This document shows positions 1 through 9,858 of a stretch of DNA of 64,000 nucleotides, piece by piece. Source of the stretch: Nitzschia sp. DOCU1 (Eukaryota; Bacillariophyta; Bacillariophyceae; Bacillariales; Bacillariaceae); NCBI GenBank assembly GCA_951394045.1, contig OX595999.1:930001-994000 (forward strand), written 5' to 3'. The notes beneath the pieces were generated by a model, which had not been told where the DNA came from, searched no databases, and saw only the letters and a list, made by a program, of their open reading frames with translations. The translations under genes and the position numbers were made by a program. Every line of letters begins with the position of its first letter. Positions within the stretch are counted from its first letter, which is position 1.

Positions 1-1
1 C

Positions 2-643
2 GTCGACGCAAACACCACCAGTAGCGCATCTCTCGCCAAGGATCTCGAAGAAAACATGGAACTTCGCAATCGTCATATTAAAAAGGTTGTTGCCTTTCTC
101 TGTGTGATACTTGTCATTCTTGCAATCATTCTGGGTATCGTTCTTGGAAGTCAGGATAAGGACACCAACATCCCACCAGAAATGTACAGTGGACTCGATG
201 CCGAAATCAAATCGCCCAACCTTATTGCCAACGAAGAATGTAATTCTGCAATCGCAATGGGGATCGATGGATCTTGGGATGTAGGCATCATCAGTGTCGC
301 CTCGGAAAGTTCGTTTGTCAACGGTGAAGGCCAATGTGGGCAAGGGACTTTTGGTGCCGGAAAAGGCGCGTGGTATTCTGCAAGCGGAAATGGGGGGAAA
401 TTCAGCCTGAGAGCCTGCGTGGGTGAAGGTTGCTCCGTTCCAGAGAATTCTCTCGTAATCCCAGAAGTTTCGGTCTTCACAGGAGACTGTAATGGCCTCC
501 TTTGCGTTGCCGGAGTTGCCAATCTGATGACCGATGGCCCATTGATCTTCAATACGATCCGTGGCCAGGAATACTTCATTTTTATTCAAGGTCGCGAAGG
601 GTCATTGGGAGTGTTTGAAATCAGTTTGGAAGTAGAAGATTAG
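2..643 (+). CDS. membrane-anchored protein with PPC-like extracellular domain (5' partial)
   Basis: The frame is open to the left edge of the window, so the gene may begin upstream; the first ATG in view is at 56 (195 aa from there). After a short basic stretch there is one membrane segment at residues 12-32 (VVAFLCVILVILAIILGIVL), giving a type II topology. The outer part has paired cysteines and the pattern GAWYSASGNGG, SVFTGDCNGLLCVAG, then a hydrophobic strand before the stop. This layout resembles the bacterial pre-peptidase C-terminal (PPC) beta-sandwich, which in diatoms often sits in the membrane-anchored N-terminus of leucine-rich-repeat proteins. No LRRs follow here because the frame stops at 643. 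Function is not known; a surface or secretory-pathway role is inferred from the topology. Confidence 0.7.
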   Translation, partial: VDANTTSSASLAKDLEENMELRNRHIKKVVAFLCVILVILAIILGIVLGSQDKDTNIPPEMYSGLDAEIKSPNLIANEECNSAIAMGIDGSWDVGIISVASESSFVNGEGQCGQGTFGAGKGAWYSASGNGGKFSLRACVGEGCSVPENSLVIPEVSVFTGDCNGLLCVAGVANLMTDGPLIFNTIRGQEYFIFIQGREGSLGVFEISLEVED

Positions 644-817
644 CCATCATCAGCTCCGCTACATAATATCTGTTTTGCAATAGGTTGCTCCCCATCCTGG
701 TGACTGGTAGTACTATGTTGGTTAGAATACGCCTTCTACCTTCTCTGCTGAGATTACTACTTCGAACTAGCAGTGCATCCAGGATGGTTTCTTCCAGCAT
801 TGCTCCCGTCCGCACTT

Positions 818-2263
818 CTAGGCATACTCGACTTGTAAAAGCTTTGCAATCGTCTGTAGCTGAATATTCGATGTGCCCTCTATACAGCAAGGCAACATGG
901 TCAGAAGTTGAACTTTGAGCATGTGCACGCTGAGCAGCCGCACAGTACCCGGCACTTCAAAAGATTGAAAGGGGTGTAGCTTACCATAGATGGATCCGAC
1001 CTTGCAATCTCGATAGAACTTTTCTGCCAGAAGATCTTTTGTAAACCCGATGCCTCCTAGCCACTCAATAGTCTTACTTGCCGCCTTTTCGGCCACCTGT
1101 GAGGAAAACAACTTGACCATGCTTGCCTCCTTTACAAAGGGAAGCCCACTCTCCTTCATTCGACACACATTATAGATCATAACTTCGGTCGCGTGGATCT
1201 CCGTAGCGACTTGTGCATACTGGTGCTGCAAGCCCTGAAAGTCGGCAATGGGTTGGCCGAATTGTTTGCGTTCCATCAGATACGGCATGGCAATGTCCAT
1301 GCACCCCTTTGCAATCCCAAGCTGCTGTGCCGCTATACCGATTCGACCTTCATTTAAAATATTGATACAGTATCTGTATCCTAGACCGACCTCACCGAGC
1401 ACATTGGAAGAGTCGACCTTGACATTTTCGAAAATCAGCGGACATGTGGAGCTTGCCCTCAGTCCCAACTTGTTCTCGGGGCTTCCTACGACAATCCCGT
1501 CGGTCTCTGCGTCAACCATGAACGCTGTTATACCCTTGTAGCCTTTTGACGGGTCAACATTCGCAAAGACAAGGAACACGCCTGCCTCCCTGGCATTGGA
1601 TATCCACAACTTGGATCCATTCAGCGTGTAGTAAGAACCGTCAGCCGATCGTTCCGCTGTCGTCTTCATAGCAAAGGCATCGCTCCCACTTCCCGCTTCA
1701 GACAGACAAAAGCTCGAGACGGTGGAAGTCGCCAATCGGGGCAGCCAATACTCTTGAAGTTCTGGAGAACCCCAGAAACGCACCGCATTGTTAGTAAGCG
1801 TATTGTGAATGTCCACCATGATCGACACGGAAGGATCCACTCGAGAAATCTCCTCCACGACTAGACAGGCACTTGTGAAGCTCAAGCCTGATCCTCCATA
1901 TTTTTCGGGAATCTCCATGCCCATGAAGCCCTGTGCAAAGAGACTGTCCAGAATTTCTGGTCGTAGCTTTGCCTCGTTGTCCATTTCTCGCACAACTGGC
2001 TGCAATTCGGTGGCCGCCCAGGAACGAACGGCATCCCGGATCATTTCTTCATCTTCAGTAAACTGAGTAACGGGGGAAATCACTGTACGTGGCATCAATT
2101 CGCCGTCATCGGATAGTGAAGCCGCAGAGAACATGCGATGACGTGATGCTGTCAATGACCGACTTTTCCACAACGACGCTTGCTTCGTCCAGCGACCGAT
2201 GCCGCATCGTCCTGTCTTGGGTTGCAGACCCTGTAACAGAACTCTCGTAGTAAGTGACGCCAT
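818..2263 (-). CDS. short/branched-chain acyl-CoA dehydrogenase, mitochondrial (ACADSB-like)
   Basis: FAD-dependent alpha,beta-dehydrogenation of short or branched acyl-CoAs in fatty-acid or branched-chain amino-acid breakdown. Two exons, 2263-985 and 879-818, with a 105-bp intron at 880-984 (GTAAGC...TATAG), give 446 aa. The first ATG is at 2263; the Arg/Ser-rich N-terminus looks like a mitochondrial presequence. Visible motifs are the N-terminal helical domain (EIPEKYGGSGL), the FAD/substrate loop FCLSEAGSGSDAF, and the C-terminal helix with LNEGRIGIAAQQLG and YEGTSNIQ. In the SCAD/SBCAD family the Glu of YEGTS is the catalytic base, and here its codon is split by the intron. The intron is a multiple of three without a stop, so retention would insert 35 residues in frame. 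Substrate range cannot be read from sequence. Confidence 0.9.
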   Translation of the reverse strand: MASLTTRVLLQGLQPKTGRCGIGRWTKQASLWKSRSLTASRHRMFSAASLSDDGELMPRTVISPVTQFTEDEEMIRDAVRSWAATELQPVVREMDNEAKLRPEILDSLFAQGFMGMEIPEKYGGSGLSFTSACLVVEEISRVDPSVSIMVDIHNTLTNNAVRFWGSPELQEYWLPRLATSTVSSFCLSEAGSGSDAFAMKTTAERSADGSYYTLNGSKLWISNAREAGVFLVFANVDPSKGYKGITAFMVDAETDGIVVGSPENKLGLRASSTCPLIFENVKVDSSNVLGEVGLGYRYCINILNEGRIGIAAQQLGIAKGCMDIAMPYLMERKQFGQPIADFQGLQHQYAQVATEIHATEVMIYNVCRMKESGLPFVKEASMVKLFSSQVAEKAASKTIEWLGGIGFTKDLLAEKFYRDCKVGSIYGKLHPFQSFEVPGTVRLLSVHMLKVQLLTMLPCCIEGTSNIQLQTIAKLLQVEYA

Positions 2264-2990
2264 TGGAAAGCGAGTTTTGGAATTACAAGGAAGCAAGACA
2301 AGGTTGCTTTATTGTCCCACAAATGCTATCAAGGTTCTTTCGAACAATTATGATGGTGTGAAACGACGCCAGATGTCACGATATCCCGACGCCTGACGAA
2401 CGGTAGGCGAGAATGCGCGACATTTTGCCGAGTATTAGGGAGTCCCAGAAATCATATTTCCGTTTCAATTTGCCGTCTCCCGCTACCGTTTTTCCGCCCT
2501 TCGATGACGAGAATTTGACGAGTCGAGTCGTCATGGCGGAGTCCCAGATTCAAATTCCAAATTTCCGCCAACGTTCTCTCTCTCTCGGACATTGCCAACG
2601 ACATGACTTTTCGGTTCGTCGACTTGAAGTTTGAACCAGTCGAATGAAATACTCGACAACATCGACCGTGAATGTGTTCACGCGATAACAACACGGCCGA
2701 AGAGGCCTCTACGAATAACTACCTTGCGGACCATTGTAGACGAAGCGGCTTGAACAGCATAAACTCTAACGCTATTGTAATTTACTGTAAAAAATTCAAC
2801 TCATGAAATCAACTACAGAGCGAGAAATTGTCGAATAATGGCAGTACAGTATACTATGAAAAAGTCAGTGTTGTGCGGTGCTCTGTATAAGCGGCGACGC
2901 GTGGAATCACAATGCCTCCGTCGTCTAGCACACAAGTTACTTAATTGAAAGCAATTTCGTCGCGAGAAAGGCAATCTACTATCACTTCCG
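2264..2990. other. intergenic region upstream of the acyl-CoA dehydrogenase gene
   Basis: Holds the promoter of the minus-strand acyl-CoA dehydrogenase gene and the sequence beyond the stop of the lectin relic at 2991. Short ORFs on both strands show no recognisable domain. I see no RNA gene or repeat. Confidence 0.5.
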
Positions 2991-3050
2991 TTATTTGTGC
3001 CGAGTGACAAGCCAGAAGTGAGTCGACAGGGGCAATTCTTGCAACTGTGG
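2991..3050 (-). pseudogene. 3' end of B_lectin pseudogene, separated by a Gypsy insertion
   Basis: Read on the minus strand, the frame from 8566-8700 (ending SLVVYKVWSSSP) continues across the Gypsy insertion point after removing one copy of the 4-bp target duplication. It gives QLQELPLSTHFW and a TAA stop at 2991-2993. This shows that the retroelement landed inside the lectin relic, not beside it. The match of reading frame plus the target duplication supports the join; the fragment alone would not be recognisable. Confidence 0.7.
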
Positions 3051-3467
3051 TGCACTACGCTGAAAGTACGATGAAAAAGTTGTAGTGGAAATAATTGTGA
3101 GATCTAAGTTATCGCTGATTCTATCGCTCCTAGACCACCGGGGTCTTTCCTCAACGCATCCTGCATGCGTTGGATACAACTCCCACCGGTCTAGCTTCTC
3201 GGATCTCTTCAAGATCTATAGCTAGATACCGTTGGAAGCTCTAGTCCAGTAGTAGACGTTGACGGCTCGCCGCGCTCGCCGTTGTCGTCATCATTGCTCG
3301 TCAGCCGCGCCGGCCTTGCCCATCCGTCCGTGCGTCCACAGACGTTCGACCAAGTCGACGTCAGCCAGGTATGTATCTATGGTATGTAGGTACTACATGT
3401 AGGCCATTGTGTGTACTCTTTACTCTAACTACTTGTTAGGTCTAGAGGGGTATTCTAGTGTACTGCA
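3051..3467 (-). repeat. 3' LTR of the Gypsy element
   Basis: 417 bp, TGCACTACGC...GTACTGCA on the plus strand, with short inverted TGCA termini. Three transitions distinguish it from the other LTR. A G-rich tract (GGGGG at about 3471-3476 on the minus strand) just inside the element is the likely polypurine tract. Confidence 0.95.
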
Positions 3468-3497
3468 TGCGCCCCCATGACAAGGGCTTCTAAGAGC

Positions 3498-6400
3498 TCA
3501 CTCGTCAGCAGCATCGCGTTCCTCGTACGGATGCAGATTCCGGATATTGTATGTTTGTTGCACTGCTCCCTTTCTGATGCGAATAGAGCCATTGTCATTA
3601 ATGTGCACGATCTCATACGGACAGCTATAAGGATTTGTCCCATACTTGCGGGATTGTTCATTACGGACCATTACCTTCTGTCCTACGCGATACCGGTAAA
3701 CTCTTCGCGTCTTGTTTTCTGCTTCGTTATTTTGGATAATACGAGATTGTTTTCGTTCCTTAATTAATTTCCAGTTAGCTTCGAACCGGGTATTTAAGAT
3801 AGCGTCGCGGCCAAACACTAGCTGTGTTGGCGTCGCTTGCATCGTTGTGTGATACGTTGCGCGTACTGCGAACATAGTGGCTGCAAGGACTCCGTCCAGT
3901 GACTCCGTGTCTTCGGAGTTTTGCAACTCGAAAGTGCGAATCATGTTCCCTATGGTTTGGTGAACTCGCTCGATAATTGAATTAGCCTGCGGGTTTCGCG
4001 CTGTAATTGGCTTGGTCATTACGCCGTAGTCTTCGCGCACCATTCTTCGGAATTCTCCCATGAATTCAGTTCCGCGGTCATAAATAATCTTTTGTGGCCA
4101 CGGGTATCTCGTAAACCACGCCATTTCGGCCGCACTGGCTATCGAAAAGGCTTCTTTATTTGCTATACGTACCATCTCGAACCATCCGGTCGCGGGATCT
4201 ATCATAGTGAGACACCATAGTTGTAGTGTCTTTTTACTACCTAGCTGTTTTATCTTATATGGACCTATCAGGTCGACACATAGCGTATCCCAAGGGTCTA
4301 TTTCTGCCGCCTTGGGTGGAAGATGCCCGTACTTGATTGTCTTTCGCTTTGTCAGCTGACAGGTCGGACAGGACTTGCAGATCCGCTCAACATCGCCGCG
4401 GATGTTCTTCCAGTAGAAGTGTTGTCGAATCGTTTGTTCGGTACGTGTTTCTCCTGGGTGACAGAGCATCTCGTGATACCACTTGACGCACCGCTTCTGG
4501 AGACTCGTTGGGAGAACAATCTTGTCCTCGCGTACTATTAGTTCTCGCTTCTTTCCGCCCCCACGATAGACTTTGACTGAATATCGCGGGTTTGTACGTA
4601 CTTTAGATAATAAGGCGCGGTCGGCATTCTGCATGTGCGCTATGTTCTTGTAAGTTAGGGGGAATGCATCGCGCGGTAATTCGTCGCCCGCCAAAAACTC
4701 ATTTAAGTGAGATTCGGGGAAAGCTCTATCGTCGAGATCGAGTCGACTAAGCGCGTCCGCAACGACGTTGTGTTCACCCTTGATATAGACGAGTTCGGGG
4801 CCAAACTCCTCGATTAAGAGGCGCCAACGCATGACGCGCTCCGTGTTAAATTCTTTATACGTAAGATTTTTATGGTCTGTGAAGACTCTGATTCGCTGTC
4901 CCAAAAGGATATTGCGAAATTCCTTAAGTGTTTCGACGATAGCTAAAAGCTCTCGTTCCGTCGTAGTATAGCGCGTTTGCGCTGGGTTCAGCTTTCGACT
5001 ATAGAACGCAATCGGTTTCCCGCGTTGCGATAACACTGCACCTAGCTGAGTATGACTAGCATCGGTGTGTATTTCGAATGGTATGTTGAAATCGGGGTAT
5101 GTTAGTAGTGTCTGCTTACTTATAATTCGTTTCATCGTGTCGAAGGCATTCTGCTCGACCGGACCCCATTGCCATTTGGCTTCTTTAGAAGTTAGCGCAC
5201 TCAGAGGGGCTAAAACTTCAGAGCGACGAATCCACATGTCGCGGTAGTAGTTAACTACGCCTATGAACTTGCATAGCTCGCGTTTATTGGTAGGTGCTTT
5301 CATAGCGTGAATAGCCTCTACTTTCTTTGCGACTGGTTGGATTCCGTCTCACGTTATCCAGTACCCAAGGTATTCTAGTTCGCCATGGGCGAAGAATGAC
5401 TTTCGGGCGTTCACCTTAAGACCGGTGTCTTTTAGACATTTGAAAATGACTTCTAGTTTCTCTAGGTGGTCATCAAAATCGCCTTTAGTTAGTTCTAGTA
5501 GATCGTCGATGTACACTCGTACGTACTCTAGATCCTCAAAGAGGGTGCCCATTTTCTCTTGGAAAATGTCGGGACTATTCGAGAGCCCCATCGGCAAGCG
5601 TTGCATTTCGTACTTACCCCAAGGGAGTACGATAGTACATAGCTTCTTACTGTCTGGGCTTAGTTCTATGTGGTAGTAACCCATGTTGAGGTCGAGACTC
5701 GTCGCGTACTGAAAGCCTTCTAGCTTCATCAGTAAGTCCTGAATCTTCGGGATTGGATACGGCTTGCGTTTAATCCGTTTGTTCAACTCTCTGAAGTTGT
5801 TGATGAATCGAACTGTTCCATCCTTTTTGGGGATGATAAAGGTGGGCGCACCCCATTCGGAGCGGTTCACCTTTTTGAGTACTCCGACTTGACAGAGTCG
5901 CTCGACTTCATCGCGCAGGGTACGCTCGTACGCTTTCGGTACAGGGTACGCTCTAGCATGGTACGGCTTGGCACCTTCTACTAGTTCAATGTCATAGGGG
6001 GCCCCACGCCATCGGCCGAGGGTACCATCGAATAGAGTCTGGTATTTTGCTAGTAGCTGTTCTAGCTTACTCTGCTCATCCTTACTAAGGTGAGTTTGCT
6101 CTCTAGCAATGCTACGTGCATCGGCTTTCTCGTACTTGGCGTCGAGAATTTCCTTGACGCGGTCCGACATCTCGTCGACGTGTCCGCGTTCATGTACATG
6201 ATACGACGTTGCCGTCGTCGCATCTATTTCTTTCATTGGCATACGTGCATCGTCCCATTCTACTTCCATAGCCTTGAAGTCGATCACTAGACCTAGCTCT
6301 TGCATGAGGTCTCTGCCTATAATCATATCGTAGTTACCTAGATCATCTGCTAGGTGAAAGTCCCACTCGATCAATCGATCGTCGTGTAGTTCCGGTAGAC

Positions 6401-6926
6401 TGAGTTGCGTGGTCACGCGTTCAGTACACTTATAACTACCGCTCATAGTCGTGAATACAGTAGTCGCTTTTTGGGTCTTTATTTTTAGTTTGCTAGCAGT
6501 GCTCTTCTTCCAGAGACAGCCACTACCGCCAGAGTCAAGAAGTGCTTTGACGGTTACTACTTGTTGCCGACGTCCGCCGCGTTGGTTAACACGTGCAAAC
6601 GTGATCAGTACTAGATGACTGGATTTTTGTCGTTTGTTTGAGCCTACAGTTCGACTACCTTGAATCGTGTTCAATAAATAAAGCTCGCGCTCGCGCTGTG
6701 CTTCCGCCAGACATGCGTCGAGAGAGCTGAAACTTCGAGATTTCGTTAGTTTAACGAAATTTCGACTTGCGTGTAATTTTTGCAAATTTTGTGTTGCGCT
6801 TGTAACGCTATCGCTATTGTAAAATGATTCCATCTGTTGGACGTCGTCCCTCTGGGTAAAGCTAGTGTAATCGTTCAATTTACCACTATTATTATTATTT
6901 TCACACGTAGTCACCGGCTCACATCG
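3498..6926 (-). pseudogene. pol: Gypsy Pol (protease-RT-RNase H-integrase), one internal UGA
   Basis: Continues the gag frame beyond the UGA at 6927. Domains in order: retropepsin with DSGGSG, reverse transcriptase with FINNFRELN, LPMGLSNSPDIFQ and the YIDD box, RNase H (FEIHTDAS, YTTTERELLAI, DHKNL), and integrase with an HHCC zinc region (CKSCPTCQ) and D,D,E residues in CVDLIGPY, YDRGTEF and SIIERVHQT. A GPY/F-like tail (NPYSCPYEIV) follows, ending at 3498. A UGA at 5349-5351 lies between RT (LGYWIT) and the connection to RNase H (DGIQP), where relatives have Arg. The frame does not change across it, so a single C-to-T change CGA to TGA explains it. Unless read through, RNase H and integrase are not made. 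Confidence 0.9.
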
Positions 6927-8111
6927 TCAATCCATTTCGACATCGCTGTCGCTACTGACGCTAAGCTTGTCGAAATCCGGGAGATCATTGAGATCATCCA
7001 TGTCATAGTTGAAATTGTCCATCGACGGAGGATCTTCGGCCTTGCGCTTCTTGGCAGATTGCTTGACCGCGTTGTCCACCATAGACTTAATGTAGGCATG
7101 AAGCTCGCCTGTTTTCTTCTTCTTCTCGCCGTCGCCATCGTTGTCGCTGCGGCGCCAAGTTTTGTTTTCAAAGCGGGTCTTTTTGAAACGACCTCCGACG
7201 TTGGAGTGGGCAGATGCCATCTTCTTCGCCTGGTCCTTTAAAATAAGACAATCATGGGAAGCGTGCGTGTTGTTAGCTCCATGATACAAGCATTCATACT
7301 TTGCGGCCTTACCGTCGGTTCCTGCTCTCGGGCCTCCGCGCTTCCTCTTCGAGGGATTTTCGTCTTTCGACTTGCCATGCTTATCCGCCTTCTTGCTAAG
7401 GGCTTCGTTGATTTCTTCAGTAGCTTCCAGCCGTTCGCAGAAGTCTACGAAGTCTTGAACCGTGTGTTCCACCGGCTCGAATCCTTGTAGGATCATCTCC
7501 TTGCGCCACTTGGCGGGGATCCCAAACTCGCAATTCTCCATGAGCTCGTCGTCGGGAATTTTGTTTTTCTCGCCTTTCTCGTCGAATAGCGCGAGGTAAT
7601 CGTTTAGCTCGCGGAGCCGAGCCACATACGCCTTCATTGTCATCGTCGGGGGCTTTCGGCAGATCCGACGCATATAGCGCTTTTGAAGTTGCACTGCGCG
7701 TTTTGGAAGAACATACGCCGTAACCGCGTGCAAACTTTTCTCAAAACTCCCAGGAGTTTCGGCTTCGAGTTCCGAGGCCTTCGCGTTGAACGCGGCCAAT
7801 ACCTGGCCTTTCAGCAAATTGCGTGTTAACGCAAATTTCTGAGGTCCCGTAGTCAAGTCCTGACCTGCGATTACATCCTTAAGTCCGATAAGGAAAAGGA
7901 ACCACTCTTCGGGCGTTCCGTCAGTGAAATGTGGTTGTTTGACGCATCGCGTCAACGACTTTTTATCTTTTGGGTCAATGCGCAAGTCGTATTGACTGTA
8001 CGCCCCATCTTTGAGCTCCTTTGGCTCGGGTCTTTCGATACTGACCGGTGCTGATTTGAAGCCCTGCTTCTCGGCAGCGGTCTTCTTCGGGATGCTGTTT
8101 GCAATCTTCAT
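6927..8111 (-). CDS. gag: Gypsy Gag polyprotein
   Basis: Capsid/nucleocapsid precursor of the Gypsy element, 394 aa from the first ATG at 8111. The N-terminal two thirds are a charged helical capsid-type region. This is followed by a Lys-rich stretch, a zinc-knuckle-like motif (CLYHGANNTHASHDC, the C-x2-HG...H...C type seen in stramenopile Gypsy gags), another basic region, and an acidic Asp/Ser tail ending DVEMD. It stops at UGA (6927-6929) followed directly by CGA. The pol frame continues in the same register, so no frameshift is needed to reach pol, only readthrough of this UGA. Confidence 0.9.
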   Translation of the reverse strand: MKIANSIPKKTAAEKQGFKSAPVSIERPEPKELKDGAYSQYDLRIDPKDKKSLTRCVKQPHFTDGTPEEWFLFLIGLKDVIAGQDLTTGPQKFALTRNLLKGQVLAAFNAKASELEAETPGSFEKSLHAVTAYVLPKRAVQLQKRYMRRICRKPPTMTMKAYVARLRELNDYLALFDEKGEKNKIPDDELMENCEFGIPAKWRKEMILQGFEPVEHTVQDFVDFCERLEATEEINEALSKKADKHGKSKDENPSKRKRGGPRAGTDGKAAKYECLYHGANNTHASHDCLILKDQAKKMASAHSNVGGRFKKTRFENKTWRRSDNDGDGEKKKKTGELHAYIKSMVDNAVKQSAKKRKAEDPPSMDNFNYDMDDLNDLPDFDKLSVSSDSDVEMD

Positions 8112-8135
8112 CTTTAGCTCACGCGTGTAACGTGG

Positions 8136-8147
8136 AGTGTTAACACT
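8136..8147 (-). promoter_or_regulatory. perfect 12-nt palindrome at the Gypsy primer-binding position
   Basis: AGTGTTAACACT lies one base inside the 5' LTR boundary. A normal primer-binding site would begin here and be complementary to a tRNA 3' end (TGG...), which is absent. The palindrome could support intramolecular priming or be coincidence. Confidence 0.4.
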
Positions 8148-8148
8148 G

Positions 8149-8565
8149 TGCACTACGCTGAAAGTACGATGAAAAAGTTGTAGTGGAAATAATTGTGAGA
8201 TCTAAGTTATCGCTGATTCTATCGCTCCTAGACCACCGGGGTCTTTCCTCAACGCATCCTGCATGCGTTGGATACAACTCCCACCGATCTAGCTTCTCGG
8301 ATCTCTTCAAGATCTATAGCTAGATACCGTTGGAAGCTCTAGTCCAGTAGTAGACGTTGACGGCTCGCCGCGCTCGCCGTTGTCGTCATCATTGCTCGTC
8401 AGCCGCGCCGGCCTTGCCCGTCCGTCCGTGCGTCCACAGACGTTCGACCAAGTCGACGTCAGCCAGGTATGTATCTATGGTATGTAGGTACTACACGTAG
8501 GCCATTGTGTGTACTCTTTACTCTAACTACTTGTTAGGTCTAGAGGGGTATTCTAGTGTACTGCA
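8149..8565 (-). repeat. 5' LTR of the Gypsy element
   Basis: 417 bp and 99.3 % identical to the left LTR by direct comparison. The element promoter and transcript start should lie here. The sequence just inside, where the primer-binding site should be, lacks the usual TGG start and instead holds a 12-nt palindrome (8136-8147). Confidence 0.95.
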
Positions 8566-9858
8566 GTGGCGATGAAGACCAGACCTTGTAGACTACCAAA
8601 GAGCCATCGTTCCCCAGTTGCACCAAATACGTCGACGGCGAAGAATAATAGGCAAATGATGACCAGCTGGAACCACTGGGCTCAAACTTGTCTCCATTGT
8701 CATTGTTGTCGTCGCCGGCAGCATCACTTTACCATAAAATGTGGTGCGGCATTTCGGGTCGTCTTAGTGCCCCCAATAAATGAGGGCATCGCAGTGTTGC
8801 AAAACAGTACTCTTGCTGTGCGGTGGTGACTGGCCTCTGGATGCAAACTGAGAATCCGAGCTCATCCATACCACTCTATCTTCTCCAAAGGCATGATTGG
8901 TCATAATGAGCTCGCAATCCAGCGACAGACCAGCATAGTATCGATGATTGGGAGATACTAATAGAGCCGGTTTAGGCGTCACAACATCGCCTGGAAAGAG
9001 TAGAGATTGACGGAAAAGTTCTTCTTTCTGAGGTGGCTGATTGGCGCTACGACTGCCTTCTTCGCGCAAATACGGACGCGTAATCGACTGAAGCAATGCA
9101 TCTCCCGTATGGATCCACGCACCGGATCAAGTCCTGAGAAACATTCCGATAATAGTATGGTCCACTGGCGTCCACGGCGTATTCTTTGGTTTGTGATATG
9201 CGGACAATGACTTCATTGCATCCCAAAATTCATCCTGATGCTTGGTAATTCGAATCAGCTCACTGTTTTGAGGAGGCATGTCAAAGAACCACGAGTCTTC
9301 GGCTTCTTGCGTGTCGTCGTCTTCATCATTACCAAGCAAGAATTCTTCAAATACCCGCAAGACGATCTTGCAAGTTGGAAAAGAGTTTCGATCAGTGTGG
9401 TCAATGAGGTACAGCTGCAGCAGCCGCTGCTTCCTCCTGATATTCTTTCTGTTTCCAGCCCTTACTCAATACCTTGTTAGCTTGTGATGTTTGTGCAAAT
9501 CGAGCCGTGGCTTCTTCCTTGGCAATGGCGGTGCTGTAATTCTGCCAACCAGTTGATTGTCGGGATGCCGTAAATGTGCCTGTTTGCAATTGGCTTTTCG
9601 AATGCTCTTCGTGTCCCAAGACCTAGCAACTCGTAATAAATCCACCATTGCCAGTAGTAGTCGAGTTGAACAGGGGAACGTTCCACGTCGGGGCGGCCCT
9701 TCACCTTCTGAAACCCAATCTGGCTTGCAATGGAGTTGAGTTGTGTTGAGTATTCCCTTTTGCCATGGTGGTGAATCTGTGCCAAAGATCCATCTTGCTT
9801 GCTGACTGACTCGTTTTGATGACGCTGGCGGATGTCCGACTATGACGTAGCTAGGCAT
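8566..9858 (-). pseudogene. B_lectin (bulb-type lectin) domain protein, decayed
   Basis: Minus-strand coding remnants from an ATG at 9858 join only through frame changes near 9825, 9620, 9415 and 8770, plus in-frame stops at 9127-9129 (TGA) and about 8729 (TAA). The C-terminal part shows bulb-lectin beta-prism repeats: LLVSPNHRYYAGL, DCELIMTN, RVVWMSSDS, TVLQHCDALIYWG, then LGNDGSLVVYKVWSSS. These follow the SPNG...L..DGNLV.Y...VWSS pattern of mannose-binding bulb lectins. The N-terminal part (QLDYYWQWWIYYELL, an Ala/Glu-rich region, an acidic segment) I do not recognise. The gene ends at 2991 on the far side of the Gypsy element. Several lesions besides the insertion mean it was already inactive or has decayed since. 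Confidence 0.7.

Larger units (their letters stand above)
3051..8565 (-). mobile_element. Ty3/Gypsy LTR retrotransposon, nearly intact
   Basis: A 5515-bp element on the minus strand, bounded by 417-bp direct LTRs with TG...CA ends and flanked by a 4-bp duplication GTGG (3047-3050 and 8566-8569). Order on the minus strand is LTR, gag (from 8111), protease and reverse transcriptase, RNase H, integrase with a GPY/F-like tail, LTR. RT before integrase is the Gypsy order. The LTRs differ at only three positions (3189/8287, 3322/8420, 3398/8496), all transitions, so the insertion is young. The pol frame carries one UGA at 5349-5351 that replaces an expected Arg codon. It lies in a decayed bulb-lectin gene. 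Confidence 0.95.

Noticed and set aside
2413..2634. Small plus-strand ORF (73 codons) upstream of the acyl-CoA dehydrogenase gene
   Set aside because: No domain, overlaps an ORF on the other strand, ordinary intergenic composition.
5349..5351. UGA as a selenocysteine codon in Gypsy pol
   Set aside because: No SECIS-like downstream structure noted and relatives have Arg; a CpG transition is simpler.
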